Positions 45,158 to 52,899 are shown, numbered from the stretch's first letter. The stretch is 64,000 nucleotides of DNA from an uncultured Emergencia sp. (GCA_937997955.1 CALLDR010000133.1:13882-77881); one strand, 5' to 3'. Notes: generated from the sequence alone by a model not told the origin. Translations and numbers: made by a program.

Positions 45158-45829
45158 TTACTGGCCGTATTGGTTGTTGTGGAAACGGAACATGTGGTCC
45201 ACGTCGTCGTCGGGAATGATGCGAACCTTCCCGCCCAGACTGCGGGCCAGAATATAGATTTCCGCGTTCCGCTCCAACACGTCGCACTGCTTCAGGGCCA
45301 TTTTGATGTCCCTGCCGCCGCACACGGCTCCATGGCTGGGCAGCAGCGCCGCATGGTTGGTGTCGCCGAAGGCTTCGACGACGTATTTCGCCAGATCCGG
45401 TGAACCCGGTATGGCGTACCTGCACAGAGGCGCTTCCTTGCCGATGGTCTGGGCGAATTCCTCCGTAACCGCCGGCAAAGCCAGCCCAGCCACGCCGATA
45501 GCGATGGAAAATGTTGAATGGGTGTGTATCACGGCGTCGATATCATCTCTCGCCTGATACAGCTCTATATGTAAATCTTTCTCTATGGTCGGCTTTCGCA
45601 GACCGTAGATGCGGATGCCGTCACTGTTAAACGCGACCACGTCCTCCGGGGTGCTTTTGTCGTAATCCATTCCGCTGGGCGTCACATAGATATGTCCGGT
45701 CTCCGGATCGCGTATGCTGATGTTTCCCCAGGTGGCCACGGTCAGGGCTCTGCCCGCCATCTGCTTCGCCGCCTCTATGACCATCTCACAGTATTTCTTA
45801 TCGATGGGTTTATTTTTCCTAGATGCCAT
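45158..45829 (-). CDS. Class II aldolase/adducin family protein
   Basis: A 223-residue zinc aldolase or epimerase. VATWGNISIRD, VTPSGMDYDKS, HTHSTFSIAIG (metal His pair) and LLPSHGAVCGG are the family marks; fuculose-phosphate, rhamnulose-phosphate and ribulose-phosphate enzymes all share them. The ATG at 45829 (MASRKNK) avoids overlap with the upstream gene. It would cleave the kinase product to DHAP and an aldehyde. No isomerase gene is present in this operon. Confidence 0.85.
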   Translation of the reverse strand: MASRKNKPIDKKYCEMVIEAAKQMAGRALTVATWGNISIRDPETGHIYVTPSGMDYDKSTPEDVVAFNSDGIRIYGLRKPTIEKDLHIELYQARDDIDAVIHTHSTFSIAIGVAGLALPAVTEEFAQTIGKEAPLCRYAIPGSPDLAKYVVEAFGDTNHAALLPSHGAVCGGRDIKMALKQCDVLERNAEIYILARSLGGKVRIIPDDDVDHMFRFHNNQYGQ

Positions 45830-45848
45830 GCTTCTGCCTCCTCTCCCG

Positions 45849-46421
45849 TCATGCCTCTGCTTCGTCGCTGTGAGGCAGTCCAAGGAACTCGATGCAGCGG
45901 TCCAGAATGTCCGCCAGGATCAGGCTGGCGCCGTAGACGTATTCAGAGCAGGTTCTTACGTGGCTCGGATGTCCCCATTGGGCGATCTCTGTCAGTTGAT
46001 AGCAACAGACCGTGGTGAATTTCTCCTTGAATCTGTCGTGCAGCTCCTTGGCCAGATCAAAGGCCAGGCTGTCGTCGCCGTGCATGTCGGTCCTGCCGTA
46101 GATAGAGCTGATGATGATGGCTCCTGTGGAGACCGTTCCGCAGCAGCACTTGGCCTTTCCCAGGCCGCCGCCGAGGCCGCTGGCCATTCTCAGGATCTGC
46201 GGAGTGAAGTGCAGCGGATAGCTTTCGTTAAACGCTTTTATAACTGACTCGCTGCAGTGGAACCCGGCGATAAAATAGTCTCTCGCCTTGGCCGCCACCT
46301 GCCGCTGGCTGTCCGTAAAGGTGTCCTCAGCCTCTGTCCTGGCAGCCTGCTCCACCGCCTCCTCCACGACCTTCTGAAAGGCCTCTTTTGTCTGCTTTTC
46401 CAGTGTTTTTTCTTCTTGCAT
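45849..46421 (-). CDS. C_GCAxxG_C_C family redox-type protein
   Basis: A 190-residue protein with the C-GCAxxG-C-C cysteine pattern: FHCSESV, GLGKAKCCCGTVSTGAI, TTVCCYQLTE and VRTCSEYV. The usual GCA is CCC here. The ATG at 46421 is chosen because AGGAGG sits five bases before it. The family is probably a metal- or Fe-S-binding redox protein of unknown function. It opens the sugar operon, 19 bases before the aldolase. Confidence 0.8.
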   Translation of the reverse strand: MQEEKTLEKQTKEAFQKVVEEAVEQAARTEAEDTFTDSQRQVAAKARDYFIAGFHCSESVIKAFNESYPLHFTPQILRMASGLGGGLGKAKCCCGTVSTGAIIISSIYGRTDMHGDDSLAFDLAKELHDRFKEKFTTVCCYQLTEIAQWGHPSHVRTCSEYVYGASLILADILDRCIEFLGLPHSDEAEA

Positions 46422-46463
46422 GATAACCTCCTGATTCATGTCCGACTCTGGGTCGATCATAAT

Positions 46464-46504
46464 AAAAAAGAGGTCGCAAACAGCGCTTCGCTATTTGAAA
46501 CCTC
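46464..46504 (-). terminator. Terminator after yezD
   Basis: Minus-strand stem with GAGGT/ACCTC, AAA/TTT and AGCG/CGCT blocks (46470-46504) followed by six Ts. I find no clear separate promoter for the sugar operon after it, so read-through may be used. Confidence 0.8.
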
Positions 46505-46533
46505 CAGTTGTCTGGTCAGTTTACAGGTCCTCC

Positions 46534-46689
46534 TCAGACCCTGACTTTTTCATTCTTTTCAATCTGCACGATCCTTCCGTCCTGAATGATGATGGATATG
46601 GAACCGAATTTCACCGATTCTATGAATTTGACGATGGTTTCCAGATCCTTTTCGGATACCGTGCAGTCCTTCTTTTTATCTGTTTTCAT
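46534..46689 (-). CDS. YezD-family (DUF2292) small protein
   Basis: A 51-residue protein from the ATG at 46689 with AAAGGAATC upstream. The sequence (FGSISIIIQDGRIVQIEKNEK) is the beta-rich DUF2292/YezD domain. Function is not known. It is preceded by a cysteine-codon leader peptide and a terminator, so its expression should depend on cysteine supply, which points to sulfur metabolism. Confidence 0.8.
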   Translation of the reverse strand: MKTDKKKDCTVSEKDLETIVKFIESVKFGSISIIIQDGRIVQIEKNEKVRV

Positions 46690-46725
46690 ACCTGATTCCT
46701 TTCGGAAGAAGCTCCTTTTGCCATG

Positions 46726-46750
46726 AAAAAAGAGAAGCGATCCGCTTCTC
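46726..46750 (-). terminator. Attenuator terminator before yezD
   Basis: Minus strand: GAGAAGCG (46750-46743), loop GAT, CGCTTCTC (46739-46732), six Ts (46731-46726). Its first five bases also belong to an alternative 11-base pairing with 46830-46820. Confidence 0.85.
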
Positions 46751-46830
46751 ACATGTACACAGGCCAGGGACTTCCGTCATAATCCTTTCAGCTTTTTTCA
46801 GCTTTCGCCGACGGCAGAGACATGTGAAAA
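46746..46830 (-). promoter_or_regulatory. Antiterminator arms of the cysteine attenuator
   Basis: TTTTCACATGT (46830-46820), inside the leader-peptide frame just after its Cys codons, can pair with ACATGTGAGAA (46756-46746), with ten Watson-Crick pairs and one G-U. This pairing excludes the terminator. Confidence 0.7.
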
Positions 46831-46932
46831 AAATCTATCATCTTTTGCACAACAACAGGTACACATACAGATATTCGTCGTGCTCATCGATTCATACGCC
46901 ATATTCAGCTGCATCTTCTTGATTTCTTTCAT
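46798..46932 (-). CDS. Cysteine-rich leader peptide
   Basis: A 44-codon frame starting 29-30 bases after the inferred transcription start. Codons 22-28 read C-M-C-T-C-C-C, five Cys among seven. Weak ribosome site (GGAAAAAGGG). It resembles attenuation leader peptides: a ribosome stalled on Cys codons for lack of Cys-tRNA would leave the next segment free to form the antiterminator. No stable function of the peptide itself is implied. Confidence 0.7.
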   Translation of the reverse strand: MKEIKKMQLNMAYESMSTTNICMCTCCCAKDDRFFSHVSAVGES

Positions 46933-46967
46933 CGTTTCTTACCCTTTTTCCTACCTGTTTTATAGGT

Positions 46968-46996
46968 ATAATAACACTGTCGCGCCGGATTGTCAA
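46968..46996 (-). promoter_or_regulatory. Promoter of leader peptide-yezD
   Basis: Minus-strand TTGACA (46996-46991), 17 bases, TATTAT (46973-46968), close to consensus. From here to 47190 I see no gene. Confidence 0.8.
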
Positions 46997-47191
46997 TAGT
47001 TTTTCTAAAATTTGCCGGAAATCTTTTTCTCTGGCCCCGCGATCCCGGCCTCCTGACCTCCCGGCTGCCGCAACCTCCGCCGCCCGACTGGGCTATCCCT
47101 GCGGCAAAGCCCAAGTAATATAGCCCCGATGCCCGTTGCAGCACAGCTCAAGCGGCATAGCCCAGACGGGCCGCGATCTTTTTCCAAAAGA

Positions 47192-47212
47192 AAAGACGCC
47201 AGCCCCGTCTTT
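47192..47212 (-). terminator. eutH terminator
   Basis: AAAGACG (47192-47198) and CGTCTTT (47206-47212), with a T-rich run on the minus strand, about 90 bases after the eutH stop. Confidence 0.55.
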
Positions 47213-47299
47213 CAGGCAGCTGCCGTCTCACAACCTTCACGTATTTGAATCTGCTCACCCTTTTCAGTCTGCTTTGCCGCGTTAAGCCCCATCAAAGCT

Positions 47300-48484
47300 T
47301 TACTGCGGGAGCTTCTGATCCGGCACGAACCGCTTCCACAGAAAATTCGCCGCGATGACCGCCGTTATCCCTCCAGAAAACTTTGCCGCCATCATGGGAA
47401 TGATCATGCCCTGGTCCGCGTTGGCGCAAAAGCCCAGATGATCTCCCAGTACAAAGGCCGCGGAGACCGTAAAGGCGCAGTTTAAGATCTTCCCCTTCTG
47501 GTTCATATCCTTCATCAGCTGGAACATCAGAATATTGTTGGCCAGGTTGGCGATCAGGCCCGCCACGCTTATCTCATCAAGATCAAATTTAGCGCCGATT
47601 TTTTTCAGCGGAGCGCTGAGCTTTTGAGTGATAAAGTGGACCAGAGGGAATGCCCCGATGAGCACGATGGCGATCCCGCCGATGGTCATAATTCCGTCTT
47701 CCAGAGGAACGACCCCCTCCGCGTCCGGCTCTGCCATTACGTGGAACAGCGGAAATCTGATTCCCGTCAAATACTGAAAGACCGCCAGCATGGTCCCGCA
47801 GGTCACCACCGCGGTTACGCCTTTTCCAAACAGCAGAAAGCCCTTCAGCATTTTTTGCTGAAAAAATACAAGTCCCAAAATGATCAAAACGGAAATAACC
47901 AGCACAGGAATGGTGTTGAATACGATCTGACTCATGGTAATGCCGTAGCCGCAGGCCATCATCGCGAAGCCGCCGCAGATACACGCGATGGGAATTGTGG
48001 CGAAGCCGATCAGCATGCCGGAGGCCAGATAGTGCCTGTCCTCCTCCTCGATGATACCCAGCCCTACAGGAATGTTAAAGACCAGGTTGATTCCCAAAAC
48101 TGCCGCAACGATCAGTCCTACAAAGCTGCCCGCGATTTCATCTGCGGCCAGCTCCATGGCCAGCGGGTAGCCTCCCAGGTCGCAGCCCAGAAGAATCCCC
48201 GCGAAGAGAGAAGGATCCGCCCCTATGGCCTGAAACACCGCTCCCAGGATATCCCCCAGCAGGATTTTGATCACCGGCACGAGGGCGATCATTCCGACCA
48301 TGGCTATGGCAAGGGAGCCTAACGCGTGGAATCCCTCGTCGTATTTTTCTCCATAGCCTTTTTTGTTCCCCCTAATTTTATCGATTCCGCCTACCACCAT
48401 AAAGATCACCATCAGCAGCATGATGACTTTGTCGGCGGAAAAAGCATTTCCCCATTCTTTCACTGAGTTTACTAAAATTTCCAT
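47300..48484 (-). CDS. eutH: Ethanolamine permease EutH
   Basis: A 394-residue membrane protein with about ten hydrophobic segments, matching EutH along its length (LLGCDLGGYPLAMELA, LGINLVFNIPVGLGIIEEED, ANNILMFQLMKDMN, GDHLGFCANADQGMI). The ATG at 48484 is chosen over 48505 because GTGGAGGAC lies eight bases before it. EutH lets ethanolamine in. No other eut gene is in the window, so it is an orphan here. The leader contains a terminator and direct repeats. Confidence 0.88.
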   Translation of the reverse strand: MEILVNSVKEWGNAFSADKVIMLLMVIFMVVGGIDKIRGNKKGYGEKYDEGFHALGSLAIAMVGMIALVPVIKILLGDILGAVFQAIGADPSLFAGILLGCDLGGYPLAMELAADEIAGSFVGLIVAAVLGINLVFNIPVGLGIIEEEDRHYLASGMLIGFATIPIACICGGFAMMACGYGITMSQIVFNTIPVLVISVLIILGLVFFQQKMLKGFLLFGKGVTAVVTCGTMLAVFQYLTGIRFPLFHVMAEPDAEGVVPLEDGIMTIGGIAIVLIGAFPLVHFITQKLSAPLKKIGAKFDLDEISVAGLIANLANNILMFQLMKDMNQKGKILNCAFTVSAAFVLGDHLGFCANADQGMIIPMMAAKFSGGITAVIAANFLWKRFVPDQKLPQ

Positions 48485-48597
48485 GATTTTGTCCTCCACA
48501 ATCAAAATTCATACATTCTCAACGGGTGGGGACAGCGCGGCGCCGTCTCGCCCCATCGGATACTTCTGAATGATTCATACCGATGATCGGGGGCACA

Positions 48598-48698
48598 GAA
48601 AAAAGCCCCTTACTCTGGTATGGTTAAGGCGCCAAAACAAAAACACGAAAGAAAGGGATCCTCTTTTTTACGCATAACAGGGATCTCTTTACGTATAG
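48598..48698 (-). promoter_or_regulatory. Leader attenuator region of eutH
   Basis: On the minus strand a hairpin (arms CCTTA and TAAGG, extended by GC and GGC) ends in TTTTTT at about 48605-48600, over 100 bases before the eutH ATG. Upstream lie two similar segments, around 48679-48698 and 48654-48676, sharing CGTAAA, GAG and ATCCCT. This looks like controlled termination; the signal is unknown. Confidence 0.5.
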
Positions 48699-48841
48699 TT
48701 TAAACACTTTATCCTTAAAAAGCAATAAAAAATTGAAAATAAAATTAATGTAAAATAATTGTGGGGTCCCTCTAAAAAAATAGAAGCCGGCAGCCTGCGA
48801 TAGAATACAGCTGAAATTAAAAACAACATAGGGAGCGGCTC

Positions 48842-48974
48842 CAACCCATGGAGTTGGGCTGTTTGCAGAATTTAAGAGGGTTTAGCCCAATTTCATTCCC
48901 ATCGCCAATTTCATTCCCATTTCACCCTATATTTAAGTCCGCTTTGGCGCGCGGCGCGAATTTCGGAAGGAGAA
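48842..48974. repeat. 133-bp direct repeat, copy 1
   Basis: Aligns without gaps to 51456-51588; I count about eight mismatches, all transitions. Contains a possible hairpin (TTGGGCT and AGCCCAA) and ends in a GGCGCGCGGCGCG segment. Copy 1 abuts the IS200/IS605 remnant. Confidence 0.9.
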
Positions 48975-49722
48975 TCGCTTCCATCCGTAAAACGGGTGGT
49001 TCGCACTGGGGCTATAAGCCCCGTTTACCTGCCGGCGCCTCAAGACGCGGGCTTTCACTTTCGTTCAAGCCTTAGTGCATTTGCTTCTTTGCTACCCCTG
49101 AAGGGGGTTCTTTCAACTTATTTAAATGGATCTTCATATTCCTTCACGCTCAATCTATCCATCGCTATATCCTTCGTTTCTTGCTCTCGGATATATTTCC
49201 GGATTGTCTCTTCGTTGAGCCCTACGGTACTTACATAGTACCCTTCTGCCCAAATGTAACGGTTCCCAAATTTATACTTCAGATTTGCATGTCGGTCAAA
49301 CATCATCAGTGCACTTTATCCTTTGAGGTAGCCCATGAAGTCTGACACTGCAAGCCGTGGTGGGATTGCAACCAACATGTGAACATGATCAGGCATCAAA
49401 TGACCTTCAAGAATCTCTACACCTTTATATTTATAAAGTGTGAGAAAAATTTCCTTCAAATCCTCACGGTATTGACCTTAAATCACTTTTCGTCTATACT
49501 TAGGCGTAAAGACAATATGGCACTTGCACATCCATTTCGTATGTGCAAGGCTGTATGCTTTATTTGCCATAAAGAATCTCCTTTCATTTTACAATACGGC
49601 TTGAACAAATATATTGTATCATCGGGGAGATCTTTTTGGTATAACCATCGATGCGCACCCGCATAGCAGGTGGTTTATTTGTCTCGGGCATGCTGCCCTC
49701 GACAGGGCTTATAGCCCTATAA
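48975..49722 (-). mobile_element. Defective IS200/IS605-type element
   Basis: Contains a dead Y1 transposase gene and, toward each end, a TATA-centred palindrome: GGGGCTATAAGCCCC at 49008-49022 and GGGCTTATAGCCC at 49705-49717, the kind of subterminal hairpin such elements use. No tnpB is present. Exact ends are estimated. Confidence 0.7.
49118..49570 (-). pseudogene. tnpA: IS200/IS605 Y1 transposase tnpA, two premature stops
   Basis: Read from the ATG at 49570, the 150-codon frame matches Y1 (HUH) transposases: HIVFTPKYRRK, GHLMPDHVHMLVAIPP with the HxH motif, and WAEGYYVSTVGLNE with the nucleophile Tyr. In-frame TAA codons interrupt it at codon 31 (49480-49478) and codon 85 (49318-49316), where relatives have sense codons (typically Tyr and Lys). 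The rest of the frame is intact, so inactivation looks recent. Confidence 0.88.
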
Positions 49723-49728
49723 ATAGAT

Positions 49729-49759
49729 AAAAAGACACGCCGCGATAACGTGTCTTTTT
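49729..49759. terminator. Bidirectional terminator
   Basis: AAAAAGACACG (49729-49739) and CGTGTCTTTTT (49749-49759), between the IS remnant and the Fn3 protein gene. Confidence 0.88.
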
Positions 49760-49812
49760 ATCAAATTTATGGGGAAAATACAAGCATTATAAATTAAGTT
49801 GTCTAATCTATT

Positions 49813-50961
49813 TTATTTTCCATGATACGCGCAACCGTTTGATAAAAAATAAACCTCATAACAAAGAGGAATTTCTCGGCCTCGCTCGCTTGGTTTTTGA
49901 TGTTCCCCATACTCTGTAGCAACATCACTTATATATATACAATATGCGCCTGTATCGTGATCATGGATTACTGTCATTAAATCACTGTATAAAAAGAAAG
50001 CCTCAATATAAGCAAGTGATTGATAATAGTTGAAGTGATATGCCCCACTCCATCCGCAGTTTTCCCGTGTAGCAGGCTCGATAATATCATAACCCTGTTC
50101 AGAGTCGACACATAAATCATTGTACTCGTTTCCACTTTCTTCTATTACTTTTTTTGCAGCCTGTATCAAATCCTCTTTGTCCCACTTAAACTCGTAAGAT
50201 TTAACCGCGGAACAGAGGCCATATATTTTTTTGTTGTTCACGGTGCGATATGCCCTGACTTTGAACTCGTATTCCTTTTCATCATTGAACTTTACTTTGG
50301 CAGATGTACCAGTATAATAGCCCAGGCTCTTCCAAGTCGTTTTACCCTTTTCACGCATGTACAGCTGATAGCCGGTAGCGCCGGTTACCTTCCCCCAAGT
50401 AACTTTGAAGCCCTTGTAGTTATTGGCGTCGGATACCTGGTAAACATATCGAGTCACCTTAGTCGATCCGTAGGTTTCTGTGACCAGCTTTGCGGTTCCC
50501 TTTTCATAATAAGGGATCACAATGCTGCTAATCTTGGCTTTGTTCGGTCTTGCATAAGCGCTGACAATGCTGGAATACTTGGTGTAGTACGTCGTCTTGC
50601 CGATCTTCTTGTAGGCACGTACCTTATAGTAATAGGTCTTGCCGGTGGTGCGGCCGGTGTTGATGTAATACAGCTTGTCCGGATTGGTTGTCGTGTAGAC
50701 CAGACTGTATTTGCCGCTCTTGCTGGCAGCTCTGTAGACCTTGTATCCGTCTACTCCTTCGACCTTATCCCAGCTGACTTTGATTTTGGTATAGCTGTAA
50801 GAAGCTGCTTTGGCTGCAGGCTTGATCGCCTTGACCTGCGCTGAGGTCAGCTGCGCCGGTGCGCTTTCATCGGCGGCAGTGTCGTCTGCAAATGCCGGCA
50901 CGCTCATGGTCAGGACCATGGCCAGCGCCAGAATGATGCTTATAAATTTCTTCACTTCCAT
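49813..50961 (-). CDS. Secreted fibronectin type III domain protein
   Basis: A 382-residue exported protein. The signal peptide ends near SVPAFA (residue 25). Two Fn3-type modules follow (about 45-140: IKVSWDKVEGVDGYKVYR; about 175-265: FKVTWGKVTGATGYQLY), then about 115 residues I do not recognise. Such modules mediate surface or matrix contacts in gut clostridia. It lies between the 133-bp direct repeats, with the toxin gene. Confidence 0.82.
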   Translation of the reverse strand: MEVKKFISIILALAMVLTMSVPAFADDTAADESAPAQLTSAQVKAIKPAAKAASYSYTKIKVSWDKVEGVDGYKVYRAASKSGKYSLVYTTTNPDKLYYINTGRTTGKTYYYKVRAYKKIGKTTYYTKYSSIVSAYARPNKAKISSIVIPYYEKGTAKLVTETYGSTKVTRYVYQVSDANNYKGFKVTWGKVTGATGYQLYMREKGKTTWKSLGYYTGTSAKVKFNDEKEYEFKVRAYRTVNNKKIYGLCSAVKSYEFKWDKEDLIQAAKKVIEESGNEYNDLCVDSEQGYDIIEPATRENCGWSGAYHFNYYQSLAYIEAFFLYSDLMTVIHDHDTGAYCIYISDVATEYGEHQKPSERGREIPLCYEVYFLSNGCAYHGK

Positions 50962-51034
50962 TCCTCCTTCGGTTATTTCAAATTCCTGTCTAATTACGCT
51001 TCACTCTCTATCTCCTCAATTTTTCCACAACCGC

Positions 51035-51063
51035 TTGCAACTTTTTTCGCGGTGTGGTATATT
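51035..51063 (+). promoter_or_regulatory. Promoter of antisense RNA
   Basis: TTGCAA (51035-51040), 17 bases, TATATT (51058-51063), pointing into the toxin transcript's 3' region. Confidence 0.65.
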
Positions 51064-51069
51064 GTTATT

Positions 51070-51160
51070 AGCAAGGAAAGCCGCTTTTGGTCGGGCGGCT
51101 CAAGTCCAAATGAGAGATGAAACCGTCAAACACTTGGTTTGGCGGTTTCGGTTTTATTTA
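51070..51160 (+). ncRNA. Candidate antisense RNA antitoxin
   Basis: From the promoter at 51035 transcription would end at the stem AAACCGTCAAAC (51120-51131) with GTTTGGCGGTTT (51137-51148) and the T-rich tail to 51159. It runs opposite the toxin message and covers its stop codon and 3' UTR, the convergent layout of TxpA/BsrG-type systems. Size about 90 bases. Confidence 0.6.
51079..51100 (-). terminator. Toxin mRNA terminator
   Basis: AGCCGC (51079-51084) and GCGGCT (51095-51100); on the minus strand a short T-rich run follows. Confidence 0.45.
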
Positions 51161-51240
51161 CCCCTTCGATCAACGAAGGTGGCAAGCGCAATCAGTACAA
51201 GCAGTAAGCTAAGCAAGTCGGTCCATGTAACGTACGTCAT
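51154..51240 (-). CDS. Type I toxin, holin-like membrane peptide
   Basis: A 28-residue peptide from the ATG at 51240 with GGGAGGTG six bases upstream: short polar start (MTYVTWTD), one hydrophobic span (LLSLLLVLIALATFV) and a basic tail (DRRGK). This is the shape of putative holin-like toxins of Firmicutes type I systems. A perfect promoter lies 170 bases upstream, giving a long purine-rich 5' UTR, and an antisense RNA candidate overlaps the 3' end. Confidence 0.78.
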   Translation of the reverse strand: MTYVTWTDLLSLLLVLIALATFVDRRGK

Positions 51241-51409
51241 ACAACCACCTCCCTTCCTTGCGGTCAGTTGGTGGACTTTCGCCGCCAGCGGCGTATTCCC
51301 TGGTATGTAAAGCCCCTGCTGCTCATTCGCAGCCGCGGGCTTGCAACCAAGTCCTGTTTCTATTTCTATTTCTTTTTCTTTCTTTTTCGATTTCTGTTGT
51401 CTTTGCTTT

Positions 51410-51438
51410 ATTATACAGAACAGCTGTTCCCGTGTCAA
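51410..51438 (-). promoter_or_regulatory. Consensus promoter of toxin gene
   Basis: Minus-strand TTGACA (51438-51433), 17 bases, TATAAT (51415-51410): a full consensus match. Confidence 0.88.
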
Positions 51439-51455
51439 GGCTTCATAAAACAGCT

Positions 51456-51588
51456 CAATCCATGGAGTTGGGCTGTTTGCAGAATTTGAGAGGATTTAGC
51501 CCAATTCCATTCCTGTCGCCAATTTCATTTCCATTTCACCCTATATTTAAGTTCGCTTTGGCGCGCGGCGCGAATTTCGGAAGGAGAA
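51456..51588. repeat. 133-bp direct repeat, copy 2
   Basis: Second copy of 48842-48974, same orientation and length. It begins 18 bases beyond the toxin promoter and ends just before the thiolase terminator. Confidence 0.9.
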
Positions 51589-51589
51589 A

Positions 51590-51621
51590 GAAAAAGAGGC
51601 GGCCTCTTTCGAGACCGCCTC
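51590..51621 (-). terminator. Thiolase terminator
   Basis: GAGGCGG (51596-51602) with CCGCCTC (51615-51621), T-run on the minus strand. Confidence 0.85.
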
Positions 51622-51640
51622 ATCGTAAAAAACTGTATTC

Positions 51641-52819
51641 TTATCTCTCAACAACAACTGCAGTTCCCATGCCGCCGCCGATGCACAGAGTAGCCAGACC
51701 CAGCTTAGCATCTCTCTTCTCCATCTCGTAGATCAGGGAGATCAGGATTCTTGCGCCAGATGCTCCGATCGGGTGACCCAGAGCGATCGCTCCGCCGTTT
51801 ACATTCAGCTTGGAAGTGTCAAATCCCAGATCTCTGCCTACTGCTACGGACTGAGCAGCAAATGCTTCGTTTGCTTCGATCAGGTCTAACTGGTCGATGG
51901 TTACGCCAGCCTTTTCCAGAGCCTTTCTGGAGGAAGGAACAGGTCCGATACCCATGATCTTAGGGTCAACGCCTGCGGAAGCATAGCCTTTGATGGTGCA
52001 CAGAGGCTTCAGTCCCAGCTCGTCAGCCTTTTCCTTGGACATTACGACCAGCGCAGCGCCAGCATCGTTGATACCGGAAGCGTTAGCAGCTGTAACAACG
52101 CCGTCCTTCTTGAAAGCAGGCTTCAGCTTACCCATCTTCTCGATGGAAGCGCCGAACTTAGGATATTCGTCAGTGTCGAATACGATTGGATCGCCCTTTC
52201 TCTGAGGGATTTCAACCGGAACGATTTCGTCCTTGAACTTGCCGGCCTTAACGGCAGCTTCTGCCTTCTGCTGGGAAGCAACGGAGAACTCGTCTAATTC
52301 TTCTCTGGTGATGCCCCACTGCTCAGCGATGTTCTCAGCAGTGATACCCATGTGATAGTTGTTGAACGCGTCCCACAGACCGTCGTTAACCATCATATCA
52401 ACCATAGGAACGTTGTTCATTCTTGCGCCCCATCTTGCTTTCGGCATCGCGTACGCGGTCGCGGACATGTTCTCAGCGCCGCCTGCAACTACGATGTCAG
52501 CATCGCCGGCTTTGATGATCTGTGCAGCCAGCTCAACCGCTCTCAGACCGGAGCCGCAAACTTTATTGATCGTCATAGTAGGAACTTCAATAGGAATACC
52601 AGCGTCCAGAGCCATCTGTCTGGATACGTTCTGTCCTAAACCACCCTGCAGTACGCAGCCCATGATAACCTCATCAACCTGTTCAGGCTTGATGCCGGCT
52701 CTTTCAACAGCTGCCTTAATAGCGACGGCACCTAAAGTTCTGGTCGGAACGTCCTTCAGGGATCCGCCAAAATTGCCGATTGGTGTTCTCGCTGCTCCTA
52801 CAATTACTACTTCTCTCAT
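51641..52819 (-). CDS. Acetyl-CoA C-acetyltransferase (thiolase)
   Basis: A 392-residue biosynthetic-type thiolase joining two acetyl-CoA to acetoacetyl-CoA. The nucleophile Cys is in INKVCGSGLRAV (near residue 88), the catalytic His in GGAIALGHPIGASGAR and the second Cys in LCIGGGMGTAVVV. Strong AAGGAGGTAC ribosome site; monocistronic with its own terminator. It fits butyrate-type fermentation, though the other pathway genes are not here. Confidence 0.93.
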   Translation of the reverse strand: MREVVIVGAARTPIGNFGGSLKDVPTRTLGAVAIKAAVERAGIKPEQVDEVIMGCVLQGGLGQNVSRQMALDAGIPIEVPTMTINKVCGSGLRAVELAAQIIKAGDADIVVAGGAENMSATAYAMPKARWGARMNNVPMVDMMVNDGLWDAFNNYHMGITAENIAEQWGITREELDEFSVASQQKAEAAVKAGKFKDEIVPVEIPQRKGDPIVFDTDEYPKFGASIEKMGKLKPAFKKDGVVTAANASGINDAGAALVVMSKEKADELGLKPLCTIKGYASAGVDPKIMGIGPVPSSRKALEKAGVTIDQLDLIEANEAFAAQSVAVGRDLGFDTSKLNVNGGAIALGHPIGASGARILISLIYEMEKRDAKLGLATLCIGGGMGTAVVVER

Positions 52820-52899
52820 TGTATATGTACCTCCTTAAAAATAAACGTCTGAAACGTCTCGTTTAGCGTAATTTAGATTTTGTTAAATTCTTCACATTC

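Noticed and set aside
46929..47144. 71-codon minus-strand frame after eutH
   Set aside because: Low-complexity Gly/Arg content, no ribosome site, and it runs through the leader-peptide promoter.
49316..49480. Recoding (readthrough) of the two tnpA stops
   Set aside because: Both stops are TAA rather than TGA or TAG, with no structure suggesting recoding; plain inactivation is simpler.
48842..51588. CRISPR array
   Set aside because: Only two long repeats 2.5 kb apart with genes between them; no short regularly spaced repeats and no cas genes in the window.
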